This document shows positions 36,914-38,380 of a stretch of DNA of 38,380 nt, in pieces. This DNA comes from a virus: IMG/VR virus record IMGVR_UViG_3300026078_000052, positions 1 through 38,380 of that record; one strand, 5' to 3'. The translations under genes were made by a program, and so were the position numbers. The stretch's first letter is position 1. The number at the start of each line of letters is the position of its first letter. The notes under the pieces are model-generated. The model saw nothing but the letters and a program-made list of their open reading frames with translations. It was not told the DNA's origin and ran no database searches.

Positions 36914-37932
36914 CCGTATATCAGCCCGACATCGTTATTTATCACGATCATTGTGCGGACGGCTTCGGCGCGGCCTGGGCGTGCTGGATGCGCTGGCGCG
37001 ATGCCTGCCAGTACGTGCCCGCCAACTACGGAGAAGCGCCGCCCGATGTGGCCGGTAAGCACGTTCTCATGGTGGACTTCAGCTATAAGCGGGACGTTCT
37101 GCGCGAAATGGGCAGGGCCGCGAGTTCGGTCATCGTTCTCGATCACCACAAAACAGCGCAAGCAGATTTGGACGATTGGGCAATCGACGACGTGTCTGGC
37201 GAGTTCTGGGCCGGTGACGCGCCCATGAAGGCGGTGGCACAGAATGACGAGTTCGTCGGCCAACCGATCGCAGCGCTGTTCGACATGAACAAGTCTGGCG
37301 CCCGTCTGGCTTGGGAGTTTTGCCATGATGAGACGGTCCCGATGCTCATCAAATTGATCGAAGACCGCGATCTGTGGCGCTTCACTATGGAAGATACAAA
37401 GCCGTTTTCACTTTGGCTACGTGCCGAGCCGTTCAGTTTCGACCGTTTCGAGTTGCTGGCACAGCAATTGGAGGATGGCCGCGACGGACACGAAATTATG
37501 ACCGAGGCGCGAGCGATGCAGCGTTTCTTTGACGCCAAGGTCGAAGAGATCGCGTCATTCGCCAGCTATGAGGGGTTGGCCGAACATAACCCAATCGTGG
37601 TCAATTGCCCGCCCATGTTCGCAAGCGAGGTGGGGCACGCCCTACTAGACAAGCACACCAACGCCCCATTTTCCGCCATGTGGTTCGAAAGCAGGGGCAA
37701 GCGCATGTGGAGCCTCCGCAGTCGTGACGATCGCCAAGATGTGTCGGCTGTGGCGGCAATCTTTGGCGGCGGCGGTCACCGCAACGCGGCCGGCTTCAGT
37801 ATGCCATTGATCGCGTCAGCGGCAGGCGCCGGCACGGCTGAGACACGGAACGTGGCTCAGGGCGAAGCCCGCCAGAGCGGTGCGCAAAGCGCAGACGCCC
37901 AAACACCTCCCCTCCCACCCTCACAAGGATAG
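36910..37932 (+). CDS. DHH/DHHA1-family phosphoesterase
   Basis: 340 residues, ATG 36910 with AAGGAGAA 6 nt upstream. Motif I YHDHCADGFGAAWA (11-24), motif II VDFSYKRD (55-62, D56), motif III LDHHK (77-81), and a C-terminal DHHA1 substrate motif GGGGHRNAAGF (286-296). This order matches the Mn-dependent phosphoesterases of the NrnA/pAp-phosphatase and cyclic-dinucleotide phosphodiesterase group. It hydrolyses small nucleotides or short RNAs. The last 44 residues are low-complexity. An early phage gene of this kind could remove nucleotide second messengers of host defence; that is inference. Confidence 0.88.
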   Translation: MTVYQPDIVIYHDHCADGFGAAWACWMRWRDACQYVPANYGEAPPDVAGKHVLMVDFSYKRDVLREMGRAASSVIVLDHHKTAQADLDDWAIDDVSGEFWAGDAPMKAVAQNDEFVGQPIAALFDMNKSGARLAWEFCHDETVPMLIKLIEDRDLWRFTMEDTKPFSLWLRAEPFSFDRFELLAQQLEDGRDGHEIMTEARAMQRFFDAKVEEIASFASYEGLAEHNPIVVNCPPMFASEVGHALLDKHTNAPFSAMWFESRGKRMWSLRSRDDRQDVSAVAAIFGGGGHRNAAGFSMPLIASAAGAGTAETRNVAQGEARQSGAQSADAQTPPLPPSQG

Positions 37933-37937
37933 CCATC

Positions 37938-38111
37938 ATGTCCGATACAGAGAGACTGAGAAAGGCGCTTGAGCAAATTGTCGCTGAGGCAACCCACGAA
38001 ATCGATGGCGGGGAAGATACCTTCGCAGACGGGTACGCGGTGGCCAAGAAAGAAAGCGCCAAAATAGCCAGCGCCGCACTCATTCAGAAAGACCCTAACA
38101 ATGGTGAGTGA
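37938..38111 (+). CDS. Small helical early protein (57 aa)
   Basis: ATG 37938 with AAGGAT 7 nt upstream; TGA at 38109-38111, overlapping the next ATG by 11 bp. The product, SDTERLRKALEQIVAEATHE then TFADGYAVAKKESAKIASAA, is an acidic-basic helical peptide that would form a short coiled coil. Below most gene-caller thresholds. The function is unknown. Confidence 0.6.
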   Translation: MSDTERLRKALEQIVAEATHEIDGGEDTFADGYAVAKKESAKIASAALIQKDPNNGE

Positions 38112-38313
38112 ACCAGCCATCTGGCATGACGAAGCAACCGGCTTCACGGTAGAGCGTGCAGAGTACGCAGAGCTACCCGGCGGCCACTTCTTCCTCGCCT
38201 ATCCTGACAACCGCATAGACTATCAGGTCAATCGCGGTGTGTTTCAGACTGGCGCTACTCCCGAGCAAGCTATCGAGCGCCTGGCGTTCCGTCTGGCACG
38301 GAGGGCGGCATGA
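38101..38313 (+). CDS. Hypothetical early protein (70 aa)
   Basis: ATG 38101, coupled to the preceding gene. The product (AIWHDEATGFTVERAEYAEL, GGHFFLAYPDNRIDYQVNRG, then TPEQAIERLAFRLARR) is a beta hairpin pair plus a C-terminal helix, without recognised family. Its stop TGA overlaps the next start (ATGA). Confidence 0.6.
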   Translation: MVSEPAIWHDEATGFTVERAEYAELPGGHFFLAYPDNRIDYQVNRGVFQTGATPEQAIERLAFRLARRAA

Positions 38314-38380
38314 TCCCGAACGCTCCACCCGTAGAAGCGATGGGTATGCATATCGATGACCTCTACGACGAAGCCAAGGG
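38310..38380 (+). CDS. Partial gene at the right edge
   Basis: ATG 38310 (GGAGGGCGGC upstream) opens MIPNAPPVEAMGMHIDDLYD and is cut by the window end. The N-terminal MHIDDLYDEAKG resembles a short phage module in which E-A-x-x-M-H-I-D-D-L is followed by a helix. It continues the early operon; the integrase is expected further right. Confidence 0.55.
   Translation, partial: MIPNAPPVEAMGMHIDDLYDEAK

Noticed and set aside
1-38380. CRISPR array, rRNA, insertion sequence, or integrase gene
   Set aside because: No regularly spaced repeats, no rRNA-like sequence, no transposase motifs and no R-H-R-Y integrase motifs were seen in any frame.

Overview
The window is a temperate, short-tailed (podovirus-type) phage, most likely a prophage or integrating phage of an alphaproteobacterium, probably a sphingomonad. 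Base composition is GC-rich, genes are tightly packed with ATGA/GTGA/TAATG overlaps, and left-end bases 60-106 match the 3' part of a tRNA-Val(UAC) gene, the usual target of a tyrosine integrase. No integrase lies inside the window. By the gene order it should lie just past the right edge. Host assignment is inference from gene families and the tRNA.

The layout is a mirror image of lambda. (1) 1-343: attachment core, a pair of direct repeats, a terminator and a possible promoter. (2) 344-6313, plus strand: an accessory ('b-region') operon of small genes, including a GIY-YIG protein, a methyltransferase-like protein, several Cys-pair miniproteins, an HNH homing endonuclease and two tiny membrane proteins. 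(3) 6366-9485, minus strand: lysis genes (overlapping Rz1/Rz spanins, SAR-type GH24 endolysin, holin), a DUF3310 protein, an HTH-calcineurin phosphoesterase and a membrane/coiled-coil protein. (4) 9531-9799 and 13550-13765, plus strand: small genes that oppose the late operon. (5) 9796-28682, minus strand: the virion module, read from 28682 downwards: TerS, TerL, portal, scaffold, SU10-like major capsid, adaptor, P22 gp10-like stabilisation protein, GNAT-like protein, ejection proteins, lytic transglycosylase, and an SGNH-hydrolase tail spike. There is no tape measure or sheath gene, which supports a podovirus. (6) 28735-33767, minus strand: replication and recombination (RusA, adenine methyltransferase, DnaT-like replication protein, loader-like gene, late-regulator candidate). 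(7) 34162-35477: immunity region with a Cro-like gene (minus), a LexA/S24-type CI repressor (plus), a membrane gene in the position of lambda rex, and three copies of the operator ACCGA-N3-TCGGT. (8) 35512-38380, plus strand: the early P(L)-type operon with a DHH/DHHA1 phosphoesterase, open at the right edge.

Two promoters carry the operator at the same place, inside a 17-bp spacer that ends at the -10 box. They drive the Cro/replication operon and the early right-hand operon, so one repressor can shut both. Several regulatory or opposite-strand genes have a -10-like box only 6-7 nt before ATG and no Shine-Dalgarno, suggesting leaderless mRNAs. The most interesting single signal is a probable +1 programmed frameshift (ACC UUU CGA) that would fuse an ejection protein to a lytic transglycosylase domain. 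At least ten small genes below the usual ORF length cut-off were found by reading the sequence directly.
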